Source: Symsagittifera roscoffensis (lineage: Eukaryota > Xenacoelomorpha > Acoela > Convolutidae). Taken from it: a stretch of DNA of 64,000 nucleotides. The notes beneath the pieces are model-generated. The model ran no database searches. It saw only the letters and a program-made list of their open reading frames with translations, and was not told where the DNA came from. The translations under genes and the position numbers were made by a program. Where the stretch lies: positions 18,402,509 through 18,466,508 of the forward strand of contig NC_087064.1 of NCBI RefSeq assembly GCF_963678635.1, read 5' to 3'. Numbering within the stretch: position 1 is the first letter of the stretch; each line of letters begins with the position of its first letter. Positions 13,463 to 23,533 of the stretch are shown piece by piece.

Positions 13463-16400
13463 CTTAAACAGGCATGGTTAAGATATGTACATTAAGGAGC
13501 AAATTAGGACTGTGGGTGGCAGATTACTTTACTCTCATGTCGTCATTTTTGCAAGCTTATTTCGACTAAATCATACAGTTTGCACGGATTTTTTTAAACT
13601 ATCTAAAAGCCTTGAATTTATGTTAAAAAGATATTACATCGTTTTGCAATTTTCATTAACCATTTCCAATACTTCTTTTCTTTTCCCTGGAAACCATAAT
13701 GCCATTTCTGTAATGAATCAGACTCAATATATTTACTTTAGTTATGAGGTCACCAGACCAGAATATCTGTATTTGGGTGGAAACATACAGATCTTCTCTT
13801 AACTATCTTTTCGTACCCTCAGGGAGCCTACCGATCAAAAAAAATGTGAAAAACTTACTGAATGCCATAGTTAAAGAATTTGAGGCAGATGAAAAGGCAG
13901 CGAACACACTGCTTTTGTTGATCGTACACAGTCGAAAGTTCTCTTTAATCAGAGAAGGAAACAACCATTTTCCTTTTGGACCAATTGTGCTATAACCCTC
14001 GCTAATTCTGGCATTTATATATATTCTGCCTTTGTTACTTAAAGGCAAGTGCTTTTCTTCACGAAAAGCCGGATTGATATCCAGATATTCTTCGAAGCTA
14101 ATGACCTGGCTTTCGGGAGATTTTTCATGTGTCGTGATTCCGGTTACTAAAACAACCAGTAAAATAATAAAAAGCTTGTTTCACAAACACCCTCTGACAC
14201 CGAAGTAACACTTGGTTTCAATAACTGATTGAAATGCATAATTTATACAGTGGGCGAAGATGCGCTTCGCACCACTTGCGATGCAAAACCAGCAAGCAGC
14301 TAAGTCGGCAAAAAAATCGAAAATGTTAAAAAATTAGATCTATCGAAATAAATCAGGCTATTTTCAAACAAAAACATGCCAAGACAATATAATGTGAAAT
14401 TCGCATCGGAAGAAGACTTACCAAGCTGTAACAAAGCCAAAAATACATCAGCAGAAAAAATCAACAAACTTAACATAAAAAGTTAAGAAGTCCCCAACAC
14501 CCTCAAAACCGGCACGCACACAACTTTATTTGCTCGTCAAATAAAACAAAAAAAAACACGTTTAAACCCACCTCGCCCCTAACATACACACACTCACAAA
14601 CAAGTTTTGTTTCGCTCGTCAAAAGACGCACTTTGAGGCCATTAAGACGAGATAATATAGGCCGAAACCTAATGAGCCGGAAAAAAAAGAACCATAAATT
14701 AAGCATAAAAGCCGAAAAAAATCAAAAAAAAAAATTACGACTAAAAAATTATCAAGCCCTCCTTGCTCTTAAAATACACACGCACCACCCATTGTTTCAT
14801 TCGCCAAAAGACGAACTATGAGGCCATTAAGTCGATATAGTATAGGCAGCAACCTATCATGCCGAAGAAAAAGTAAAAAAAAAGCCAAAAAATGTATTAA
14901 AAAGTTGAACTGCAATTTCTATTAAGATTTTAGCAATTTGTGCAATCCAGTCAGCATAAAATGTATGTTTTCCTTAACACGCCTCAAAATTATGTCACTA
15001 AGCCGATAAAAAATAAATCGAAATTATTGGGGGAGAATAAAGCTTTTAAGCTGGGTAGAAAAAAACTAAAACAAAGAAAAAATACGATTTCACAAAATTA
15101 CAAACAGCAGAAGTAAATCAAAACACTTACAGCATCTACAATGTGAATTGCGTAAAACAAAAAAAAAACAATTTTACGACGTGGCAGCTAAGCCGATAAA
15201 ACATAAGCCGACAAATAAGAAGCCGCCATTTTTTCAAAAAAAAAAATGGTGTACTTCCGTTTGAAAAAAAACCAGCTCCTGTCAGATTCGAACCAAGCAT
15301 CTTTGCCGTGCCACGCGTATTCGTTGTCTCTGAACCAAGTGTTCCGGAGACGCAGAGAAATTTGAATTCATTATGAACAGAACCTAAATTTACTATTTCT
15401 AATTTTTACCATTCTGTGAATAAAGTTATTTACGGGACAGAAAGTAAAGGTAATTATATATAACCAAAATAACCAAAGCATATAGTCTCAGAGCATAAAG
15501 TAAAACTGTTTTTACCCTTTTCCTCCATGGAAGTTCTTTCTGTATCTTCAACGTGTATATTTTCCTCATGGTCCCCAGAAACGTTCGCTCTATATAGATT
15601 CGTTTTCAATTCTATTTTGCATTCAGTTTCTACTCCATGAGAGCACAATGTTTGTGAAAACTTCCCGGCTAGACTCGCGTCCACGACAACTTCTTCCGGC
15701 AAAGCATGGAGAACCCACCTGCCCCGGCCATTCAAAGAGACCCAATGTATTCGCAGAAGTTCAGTCGGTAAGTGCCGTTCATCGAAGTACAGATAGAACA
15801 TCTTGGCATAGCAAGCGGACCTCGCCAATGAAGGATGGTTAGCTGAAACGCTTTTCTTCATTAATCAAGAAAACTTTTTTTTAGTTATTCAGCCATTTAA
15901 CCAAAAAAGTTTACATATTGTTTCCTGGGCCTGCGAAACATTGGTGATAGATTATATTGAGACTATTACAGCTTTACTTTTTGTACACAGTGAAATTTTA
16001 TTGGCGACGTCCTAACTCTTTCAATCCGCGAGAAGCTGTGAAATTATATTAAAAAGAGTCACTGAATTGTTTTTTGAAAAAAGCTTGAACTTCGAATTTC
16101 GAAGAAAAAATATGACCTTAAAGATGATAGGACGTTATCATATGGCGACAGAGATGGTGGCATTTCTTTTGCAATTTTCTAATTGGTACTAAAATCTTTT
16201 GTTAAAACAGATTGAAACTACTTCAAAGTTTTTAGAACAGCTTGCAATCGAATACTATTAGGCGTAAATACTATCCCTTACTTTGCTGAAATAATAATCA
16301 TTTTTATTTATCAGCTCATTAATATCGAATAATTACAATTGTTATAAAAAAAGTAATTCCTTCTTCTATTAAACATTTTAAAAATTGCAACACTATACAA

Positions 16401-19400
16401 ACTCTTAATTCCTTTTGAATAAACTTTCAAACCTCGTAACTGCTGCATCCTAAAAAATGCTAACAAGCTGATTGCAACAGCAAATTTCCTCCTAATTAAA
16501 AATTCTTTTAGGACAGCACCAACTTTAGCTTATATTTCAATCTCAGCGTTTACTGAAGAAACTTAAGAGGACTGGTTGAAGCTCGAAAATCACTTAGTCC
16601 AACGCATTTATTTATAGAACGCAGAATCACGAAAACCATACTTGACTTGCTCCCGTCATATCATAGCAGAGGAACGTGGCACAAAACTTCTTTTTTTTCG
16701 ATATGGTTGCCCTTTGCCACGAGACATTGGAGAAACAAGCAATTCCTCAAAACCACCTCAAACGAAAACTCATCTGGAACATCAACCGAAAACTTGTATT
16801 GATGAGATTGACTTTTTAATTTTCCGTTTCATCTTTAACCAGACTTCGTTCAAAATTAAAACACATAAGCCAATATGAGTCCGGCATAAAAGCTTTAAAA
16901 AGACAGAAGCTTTTGCAACAAAAGAAAAATCACGTTCTATAAAAAAAAACTACTCATTTAGTTGGTTTTCACCAATGAGTCATGAATAAGGAGTCAAATT
17001 GAGATCGAAAAATAATCAAATCAACGCAAACAGAGCACCAATGGCTTCTTATTGTTAAAATGCAAAATACATATCATTAAGTCCATGTCGGAAAAAATTC
17101 CATTAGCAAACTCTTCTCTTAACAGCCACATTATCGGTTCCTGCCACAAAACCTTTCCCTAAATTATATCCCTCAGGAAACCCAAGCTGCAATAACCTTC
17201 CTTTTCTCCAATGTCCATTACCAACCTTCCTTTTCTTCCAATGTCCATTCTCCAATGTCCATTACCAACCGAGAGCCTTCCTTTTCTCCAATGTCCATTA
17301 CCAACCGCGTATTAAGGACCGGACTCGTACAACGACCTCTCACCGCCTCTACCATTCGCACTGAAAACGAATTAAACTTAACTTGGGCGGGCATTACATC
17401 ATAGGAGAAATAGGTAACCAGAGAAACCTTGATGTAATTTTCTTTCTTTTATCTTTCTTCCTAATCAGGAAAAGCAGAGCTTGCCTTATCAATCTGCTGA
17501 GTTGAATCTTAAAATTATATCGATTTCCAATATACGATTACATCGATTTTCCCTCGTTCCATCGATTTTCCCTCGTTCGTACTAAGTTTTCCCTCGAATT
17601 ACATCGATTTTCCCTCGTTCGTACTAAGTTTCGCGTCCCAAAAAATGATTAACCATTAACATTTAAGTTCGTTTAGAGAAAACTAAAATAAGTAGAATGA
17701 TAGAAAAATTTATTCTTTCACAATTTTCTCCCCATTAGTAAGTCACAGTAATTATCAAAGGCACGTAAACTCTAAATAGCAAGAAGTTGCATTCTTTTTG
17801 AACGAGTACGAAGAAATATTAGTCTCCAATCCTGGAAAAGTACTGGTCCTAATCAGTCGCCACACAATTTATCAGCTTTTACCTTAATAGCAAGCGTCTA
17901 CAAATGTTTACCTTTCCATGTTTTTTTTTTGAATTAAAGTTATTAAAAAAATCTCGAAAACAAGCCAAATTGTGCTTAACTACGAGGCTAGAAAAACGAC
18001 GAAACCTCGAAGCGGTTACACAACAACTTACTCGAAACTGCGCCCAGGCTAGGTCTAGATACCAGAAGAAGTTCAGCCACTGGAAGCTCTCTCCGTCAAA
18101 CGATTCCGCAACCCAGCTGGACCGGGTGAAGAAGAACTTGGATGAAGTGATCCGCGACGGAAAATCTAAAGCCTGGAAGGAGTATGCAAGCACTCTCGAT
18201 CCGAGAGTCCCTAGCACAAAAGTCTGTGCCACCCTCAAGGGCTTCGATGGCCGCAAAAGACAGCCCCTCCCCGAGTCCGCTATCTCAGAAGGCAGCAAAG
18301 TGGCCAACACCCTTAAGCAGAAGGCGGAGCCAGCAGGCACGACCTACGCCGAGGTCAGCCGCGTCCCGGTCCAAAGACAAAGCAGAAAGAGGCTTACCTT
18401 GAAGTACGGAGGAGACTGCAGGAAGATCTAGACACGGAAGACGGGACAGGTAGCCCTTTCACTCTGGACGAACTGACAACCGTGGTCCGCAGCATGAAGA
18501 GGAGCGCCGCAGGCCAAAACAAGATCTCAACGGAGATGATCAAGAATCTCCCAGAGGCTGCCCAGGAAAAGCTCTTGGACATCATCAACAGCTGGTCACA
18601 GGGCCGCATCCCGGGTTCTTGTCGTAATGCCGTCTTTGTGCGGATCCTGAAGAACGGGAAGCTCGCCTATCAGATTAAAAGCTACCATCCTGACTCCTTG
18701 CTGGCCTGCATGTCTAAGGTAATGAAGAGTATGGTGACAAAACGCCTGAAGAAGTGAGCAGCAGACGCGGGCGCCCACCCGGTGGACTCTACGCTATCGA
18801 CATCTGGAGACCGTTCCTGGCAAAGTCTAACCTCCAACTCATCGAGGTTGCCAACAAACGGGCGAGCCGAGTTATCACTGGTACCCCGACAGACACTCCT
18901 TCCTCGGCAACTTTGACAGACGCGCGCCTCCGGCCTATTTACCAGGAGATAGAAGATCGTGCCGCGATGCTGTGGGACAGGTACAGAAGATACCCGGAAG
19001 AACACCACCTGCACAACCTGACAAGACCCAGACTCAGATCAAGAGGAGAGCAGTCCTTCCGCCAAGACTGGCCCACCATGGCCAGAAGACGACTCGACCA
19101 GATCCGAAGGGGAATCGTCTTCGAGTATTTGGTTGCCCAGCGTAAAGACAAGTCCAACACAATAACGAGAACGCCCCCGAGTTCTCAACTCACCGCCAAG
19201 CCTCGGGAGGCAGACCGCTGGAGCGCTCAGTGAACTGCTCGAGACAAGAAGAGGTCATGCTCTTCAAACTGTGAGCAAACATAGCATCTTTCCTCCTTCA
19301 GACCCAGCACCGGTTCGCATACTCAGATGACCCAACCTGCGAGTACTGCGAAGTCGAAGAAGAAACATCGGAGCACTTCCTGATAAGATGCACAGCCTGA

Positions 19401-22237
19401 ACAGAAGAAAAAAGAACATGGGAGAAAACGAAGATATCATCTGCCTACAGACCAACCCGGCGGGAGTCTTCCGCTTTGCACGGCTTACAGGACGCCATGT
19501 GGCGTCTCCCGATCAAAGAAAGGCTCCTAACACACACACCTGCTCGAAAATTTTGGAGAAACAACGTTCAAGTTGCACCTGAAAAGACAGCGACCCACTT
19601 AGCCGTACATCCAAGAATTTTTGTCCTAATTAAAAAAGAATTACCCCTACCTGAAGATTTATCTAAATCAGTTCATATTCCCGTCACAGTGCTTAATACA
19701 TTTTGATAGTTCCTTCATACTACCGTGACAATATTCACGGTCAAGGTAGCATGAAAGAAATATGAAAAAATAAATAGCACTGTGAATGGAATATTTAGAT
19801 TAGTATGCGGTTCAGCTACGGGTAAAAAAATCAAAATACTGAAAAAAGTAATCGATTACAAGAAATAGATTAAGGCCAATCAAACTTCATAAAGCTGCTC
19901 AAGTTGCACAAAATGTTCCGACAATAGTAATTTTCATTAGAAAAAAAATGATTTTTTTTTTGTCAAAATTATTTTGCGAGTTTATCAATGCTTCTCTTTA
20001 CGTGTCGACGAAGAGCGCTCATCCAAGCTTCAGGACCTCTTTGTTTGCTCAATTAACGTAAGAAACAAGGTAGTCTCTTTCATTAATGTATATTGCATAG
20101 TTGGAGTGCAACTTTATATCAACTCCAGAAAATTTTGACACAAAGAAGTGACACTTTTGCGGAACTTTTATGAAGGCTTGAATCACGACTGAAACGTATT
20201 GTATTTAATATGAAACTTTTGCGTAGGAAATCAAGTGCCAAAATGCTCAATAGAATATTATATAAGTTCTGATTACCAAATGCGATAGTTCGAACAGTTC
20301 GGCGATTTCGCGTGTATGCGGTCAAGCCAAAGAGATACATGATCTGACCATCTTTGCTTTCGAACTGCATATGCACATGCGTAAATTTCTGAGTCGCAAC
20401 GTAAGACATGGCATTCGAAGGGGTCAAGAAGTTGCCTTTCTCCAGGCTTGTTTCGATGAAACGTCTCCCTCGGTCATTTAGATTGGTACACTTTGGCGAA
20501 AACTTCGGATCCATGTCAAAAAACTGATCAATTGAGACATTTTTCAACGTTTTCCGCTCGCGGCCAATCTTGGAATCTAAACAAAACGCTTTCGAACTTA
20601 ATATATTATAAAAATTGTATGATTCTTATTGCTTTTATTCCACAAACCCTATAATGATAGTAGTATAAAAATCAAACCAACCTCCATTTTTGTGAGCTTC
20701 CATGCTTTGAGTCAAACCATCGTTATTGAACTCACTGGTCGACTCCTTTTCAACACCATGATTATCGCTACAGAGCATAGAATCTTTCACATGATCATCA
20801 GATATTTTGGTCCTCGCAGAGGATTCGCTATTAGAAATTTGATTCTTATCAATAGGAGTTGAACACATGTAGTTTGGGTCAATGATGCCGGGTTCTACTT
20901 TTACTTTCTTCAACTGGGGCTCCTCTTGACTCTCTGAAATCCTTGATTGTTCCAAGACACTTACATCTTGATTTGCCAGTTCTGATTCGTTCAAGGGAGT
21001 CGTCAACGACACTGATGTATCAGGAGCTGCAACCAGACAAGGCTGACTGAACAATTGGAACTTTCCATTCTGAGAAGTTTGATAGCTCCTCAGAAGGTTG
21101 GTGGCTAACACTGGTTTCTGAGAGCAGATTGCAATTAGCTGGGCACAACAGGCATTCAAAGCGGCTTCTTGAGTCGAACCTGTATCGAAAAACCAAAATC
21201 AACTTTTGAATCGGCAGTGTTGAAAAAAAATAAACGGATCATTAAATTATGCATAAAAATATGATGTTCAAAAGCAAATTCGTGAATGAAATTGTAAGCA
21301 TCCGCACGTTTCATGTGAAAAAAATGGTGAAATTTACTGCTTGTTGAAATAAGGTTTTCCAGAGTAATCCATATTTAACAGAGAAGCGAAGCTTCGCAAA
21401 TTTAAGCGAGAACACGACAAAAAACACCTGTATGAAATGCAATCAGAAAAAGAAATAAACCTCGAATTAGTAAAAAAAAAAACGGCAACTTCTCACAATC
21501 GTCCGACCTAGAGATTTAGAGTCTCACACAATAAACACTCAGCCACGCAGGCTCAATAGACTCTACTCACACGCCACAAGTAAAGCAGAAAACAGATGCT
21601 ATGCAATTTCCATTGCTACAGTGAAACTTCCAAATAAGGAAGTCTTTTTATTTGCGAGTTAGGTTAGAAAAAAGAAGGTTCGTAATAATAAACTAAGCTG
21701 AAACTCGCTAGTGTAATCAACAGAATGTACGTTTCAAAGATCAAAATTTTAAAATTTTAATCCTTGGAAGCTATTCGCATGACAAAAATGCGACCATCAG
21801 AAATTTTCGAATCTACGTTAAACTTCATTCTTCATGGCAGACTTTTGAATTTCAATTTCGATTAGCTAATACAACTTTCTCTTATTCGGATCTTATGTCA
21901 CGACAATATAATGCTCGTTATTCCATCTGTAGCCGAAACGTACCATAGGCAATGCATCGGATCCAGCCAGGTTGGGAGCCAGTAAGAAAGCACCCATAGA
22001 CAACACTTTTGGGCTTGGAAATCCTGAACTCACTGTAGTCTATTCTGTAATGACCGCCGTCAAACAGACCCAATGAGTCCACCACCTCATATGGCGACCC
22101 CATGTTCTCCATTTTCGTGAAACTCCTCAAGGCTAGAGGACACAGCGTCACTTGGATTATGCTGCAAGGCGACAGAAACTGCTCGATCGTCAGCGGATCT
22201 GGAGGTTGATACAGGGAAACTGCCATTACAAATACAC
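12258..22237 (-). CDS. paralog B: multi-dsRBD-like protein, six exons, about 966 aa
   Basis: Exons on the minus strand: 22237-21944 (ATG at 22226), 21179-20682, 20576-20277, 15842-15516, 14146-13859, 13462-12258 (TAA). Coding bases sum to 2,901, a multiple of three, and every junction is phase 1. Three modules recur. Each has about 90 residues with strand-like segments ending in IAYG, IAFG or MAF; an intron; then an Ala/Cys-rich helix (ALNACCAQLIAIC, ARSACYAKMFYLY, AACASIAKLMYVIY). This order resembles beta1-beta2-beta3-alpha2 of a double-stranded RNA-binding domain. The last exon adds two more such segments, ending with VTYKYNSKHGKWRA and DSAKRLLLPYM. Linkers are polar and probably disordered, with a VKVEP SUMO-acceptor-like site (exon 2) and GIITVDDSEDE, a SUMO-interaction-like motif (exon 6). 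No helicase, deaminase or nuclease motif is present. A nuclear RNA-binding role is inference. Gene A upstream is its paralog. Confidence 0.7.
13859..14146 (-). CDS. paralog B exon 5 (first half of module 3)
   Basis: Acceptor GGTTGTTTTAG; the donor TTCA|GTAAGT is consensus. It reads VISFEEYLDINPAF, then NKGRIYINARISEGYS and, at the end, SLTMAF, matching exon 3 position by position. 288 bases, phase 1 to phase 1. Confidence 0.7.
14490..14900. repeat. diverged local duplication in an intron of paralog B
   Basis: Two segments (about 14,500-14,690 and 14,750-14,900) share the order ACACA-rich stretch, GCCAAAAGACG or GTCAAAAGACG, then GAGGCCATTAAG and TATAGGC. Similar 'agccga' words recur in other repeats of this window. 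No coding potential. Confidence 0.5.
15100..15440 (-). repeat. tRNA-derived SINE family 2, copy 1
   Basis: On the minus strand, 15352-15273 reads like a decayed tRNA head: a TTGGTTCAGAGAC box-A-like element, then TTGGTTCGAATCTG as box B. The flanks match the copies at 49 and 54 kb, including AAGCCGA(C/T)AAA words on the tail side and AATTTGAATTCATTATGAAC on the other. It lies just below exon 4 of paralog B, inside an intron. Confidence 0.6.
15516..15842 (-). CDS. paralog B exon 4 (helix of module 2 plus linker)
   Basis: Acceptor GCGTTTCAG. It starts ANHPSLARSACYAKMFYLYF, then ERHLPTELLRIHW. The donor chosen is AAAAGG|GTAAAA, giving 327 bases; an alternative phase-1 donor lies about 48 bases further on (TTTG|GTTATT). 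The intron before it is 4.4 kb and contains a LINE on the opposite strand. Confidence 0.65.
15860..17190. other. intron of paralog B; nothing supported
   Basis: Part of the 4.4-kb intron between exons 3 and 4. AT-rich; no exon or clear repeat is visible. The + strand ORF at 16642-16878 has no recognisable features. Confidence 0.45.
17205..17310. repeat. short tandem repeat, unit about 35 bp
   Basis: Three to four imperfect copies of a CCTTCCTTTTCTCCAATG / TCCATTACCAACC unit, one copy shortened. It is intronic to paralog B. Confidence 0.85.
17515..17635. repeat. short tandem repeat built on ATCGATTTTCCCTCGTTC
   Basis: Four imperfect copies of an ATCGATTTTCCCTCG core, two followed by GTACTAAGTTT. 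It lies just upstream of the GC-rich LINE. Confidence 0.85.
17960..19400 (+). mobile_element. GC-rich non-LTR retrotransposon with an internal deletion and frameshifts
   Basis: Sequence here is clearly more GC-rich than its surroundings. Three frames in order read as parts of one LINE ORF2. Codons about 17,966-18,431 cover the segment before reverse transcriptase (Arg/Lys-rich, ending near VSRVPVQRQ). 18,482-18,757 covers the first part of reverse transcriptase (FTLDELTTVVRSMKRSAAGQ, then IPGSCRNAVFVRILKNGK and PDSLLACMSKVMKSMVTKRL). 18,760-19,233 covers the region after the thumb (IEVANKRASRVITGTP, then RPIYQEIEDRAAMLWDRY). A terminal zinc knuckle (CEYCEVEEETSEHFLIRC) follows near 19,345-19,395. 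The catalytic palm with its FADD-type motif is missing between 18,757 and about 18,800, so the copy is dead. It is antisense to paralog B and inside its intron 3. The composition suggests recent arrival or a foreign origin. Confidence 0.85.
19401..20276. other. intron of paralog B; nothing supported
   Basis: Return to AT-rich sequence after the LINE. There is one local inverted repeat near 19,705-19,760 (ATGATAC/ACCGTGA words around CAATATTCACGG). No exon is seen. Confidence 0.4.
20277..20576 (-). CDS. paralog B exon 3 (first half of module 2)
   Basis: Acceptor GTTTTGTTTAG, donor TTTG|GTAATC. It encodes SIDQFFDMDPKFSP, a helix, then strand-like FTHVHMQFES, MYLFGLTAY and VRTIAFG. 300 bases, phase 1 to phase 1. 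It aligns along its length with exon 5 and with exon 2 of paralog A. Confidence 0.75.
20682..21179 (-). CDS. paralog B exon 2 (helix of module 1 plus linker)
   Basis: The acceptor ends GATACAG and the donor is GAG|GTTGGT. It starts GSTQEAALNACCAQLIAIC, the helix completing the module begun in exon 1, then a 120-residue acidic, Ser-rich linker containing KKVKVEPGIIDP (a psi-K-x-E type SUMO acceptor). 498 bases, phase 1 to phase 1. Confidence 0.7.
21944..22237 (-). CDS. paralog B exon 1 (first half of module 1)
   Basis: Acceptor CTTTTTTAG precedes 22237 and the donor after 21944 reads GTACGT. The likely start ATG is at 22224-22226, only 11 bases inside the exon, so a 5' UTR intron or spliced leader is implied. 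It ends in WIRCIAYG, phase 1. The frame is also open upstream of the ATG to the acceptor, so an additional upstream coding exon cannot be excluded. Confidence 0.65.
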
Positions 22238-22262
22238 CTAAAAAAGTAACAATCAAGTAATT

Positions 22263-22290
22263 TACACAGTGGCGAAGCCACTGTGTAAAT
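22263..22290 (+). repeat. GC-rich hairpin repeat, minimal copy
   Basis: A perfect inverted repeat centred on GGCGAAGCC (ACACAGTGGCGAAGCCACTGTGT). It sits 25 bases upstream, on the minus strand, of exon 1 of paralog B. It belongs to the dispersed hairpin family described in the findings. Confidence 0.7.
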
Positions 22291-22552
22291 AAATAGCACG
22301 GCCGCTAGCCGAAAAGAAAATAGGACGAAAGCCACTCCGTAAAAAATCAAAAAACACCAAAAACTGTTTTGATGCGTCTCGAATGCGTTTCAATTTGAAG
22401 AAAACACTCCGAAAATTGTAGCGAAACAAAAAGTAAGCAGTAACTGAGCAGATAAGATAATACACGATAATTGAGCCGAAAAAAAACGTCATGAACCCGA
22501 GCCTAGAAAGTCATAGCTTTCAGCTTTGATAATCAAAAGTCGGATCACGTTT

Positions 22553-22687
22553 CGGTCACGGCTGGAGGGGTCCCAGTGTCATCCGCCTCCTCAAGGTGGG
22601 ACCGGCTGCGGCAAAATGGATGACATCTCCCCCTCCCCCACGGTTGGTCCTGCACTGAGCAGGGCGGGGGCTAATAAAAAAAAAAAA
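22553..22687 (+). repeat. SINE family 1, 5'-truncated copy
   Basis: The body (GGTCACGGCTGGAGGGGTCC, then TGTCATCCGCCTC, GGTGGGACC, ATGACATC, GGTTGGTCCTG, GAGCAGG) matches the body of the complete copy at 48,131-48,317 on the other strand. It ends in an A-rich tail. The tRNA-like head is missing. Confidence 0.85.
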
Positions 22688-23184
22688 TCAGAAGTCGGTG
22701 GATTCAAAACGTGCGTTGCAACTTTCACGCTTTGAACTGAAATAGATTTCACGCTCTTTTTCAAAAATTATCATTCCTCAGATTGGATACATTATTTTGC
22801 GTGGGCTACTTCTTCCTGGGCTATTCTAACTGCTGGTTATATTTGAAGAGGATACCTTCGCTTGGGATATGAAGGCAAGGGATATTTTGTCCTGAAACGG
22901 AATCTAGAGATGTCTTAGGGAAATGGAAACGGTGTTACTTTTTCATAAAGTTTACCCAAGAGCCAAAAAAACAAAGAAAAAAAGAGCATCGTGACCACGC
23001 TGAGCAAGTACAGCAAAAAAGTAGCAAAAAATCACTTAAAATTTAAAGCTGAAGTCATGTGTGCAAAAATCATCTGCGAGCTAAGATGGGCGAGTCAGTC
23101 GACAGCCCCATTGCAATAAACTTGAAAATCGCAATTCAATTTTCACTGGTAAAACTGTGGGCTTAACTTGCATAACAAAACATA

Positions 23185-23478
23185 TCAAACTTGCGACCTG
23201 CAACGGAAAAAATAAAAACTGTTTTTTTTCACAACACAAGCTTCACTAATGTAAAAAAATTCTAACTCGTATTCAGCTGTATTGTTGAGCTGTAACAAGA
23301 GCTTAAACATTGCTTTACAATCTGGAGAATTGCTTCGCAATAACAAGGAGCTGGAATGACTATAAACGAATTTTGGCCTTATAGCTGAAACTTTCTGAAA
23401 TATCTGATCGACAGTAATAAGCAACGTGAAAATTGAACAGAAAAGATCACAATAACTAACTAACTGAATATCAAACAA
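23185..23478 (-). pseudogene. decayed extra dsRBD-like half-module between paralogs A and B
   Basis: The minus-strand frame is open here and reads ITVDQIFQKVSAIRPK, then YELEFFYISEACVV and SFYFFRCRS. This lines up in order with the first-half modules of paralog B (SIDQFFDMDPKFSPK, strand, strand). It lies after the stop of paralog A, and its possible splice sites (acceptor near 23,467, donor near 23,190) do not give phase 1. I read it as a relic of the duplication that made A and B, or as an unrecognised upstream exon of B. Confidence 0.4.
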
Positions 23479-23533
23479 AAATTTAACTGAAGTTTACTCC
23501 ACCAAGTTTATACAAAGAGATAGTGAGTTACTT

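Noticed and set aside
15273-15352. Possible tRNA gene on the minus strand
   Set aside because: Box B is good but the anticodon and acceptor stems are broken, and the same sequence with flanks recurs at 49 and 54 kb, so it is a SINE head.
18394-19160. Minus-strand ORFs across the GC-rich LINE (for example 18,682-19,014)
   Set aside because: They are shadows of the LINE reading frames, favoured by high GC content; the + strand carries recognisable reverse-transcriptase motifs in order.
20629-20862. + strand ORF of 77 aa
   Set aside because: Antisense to exon 2 of paralog B and its donor region; no independent support.
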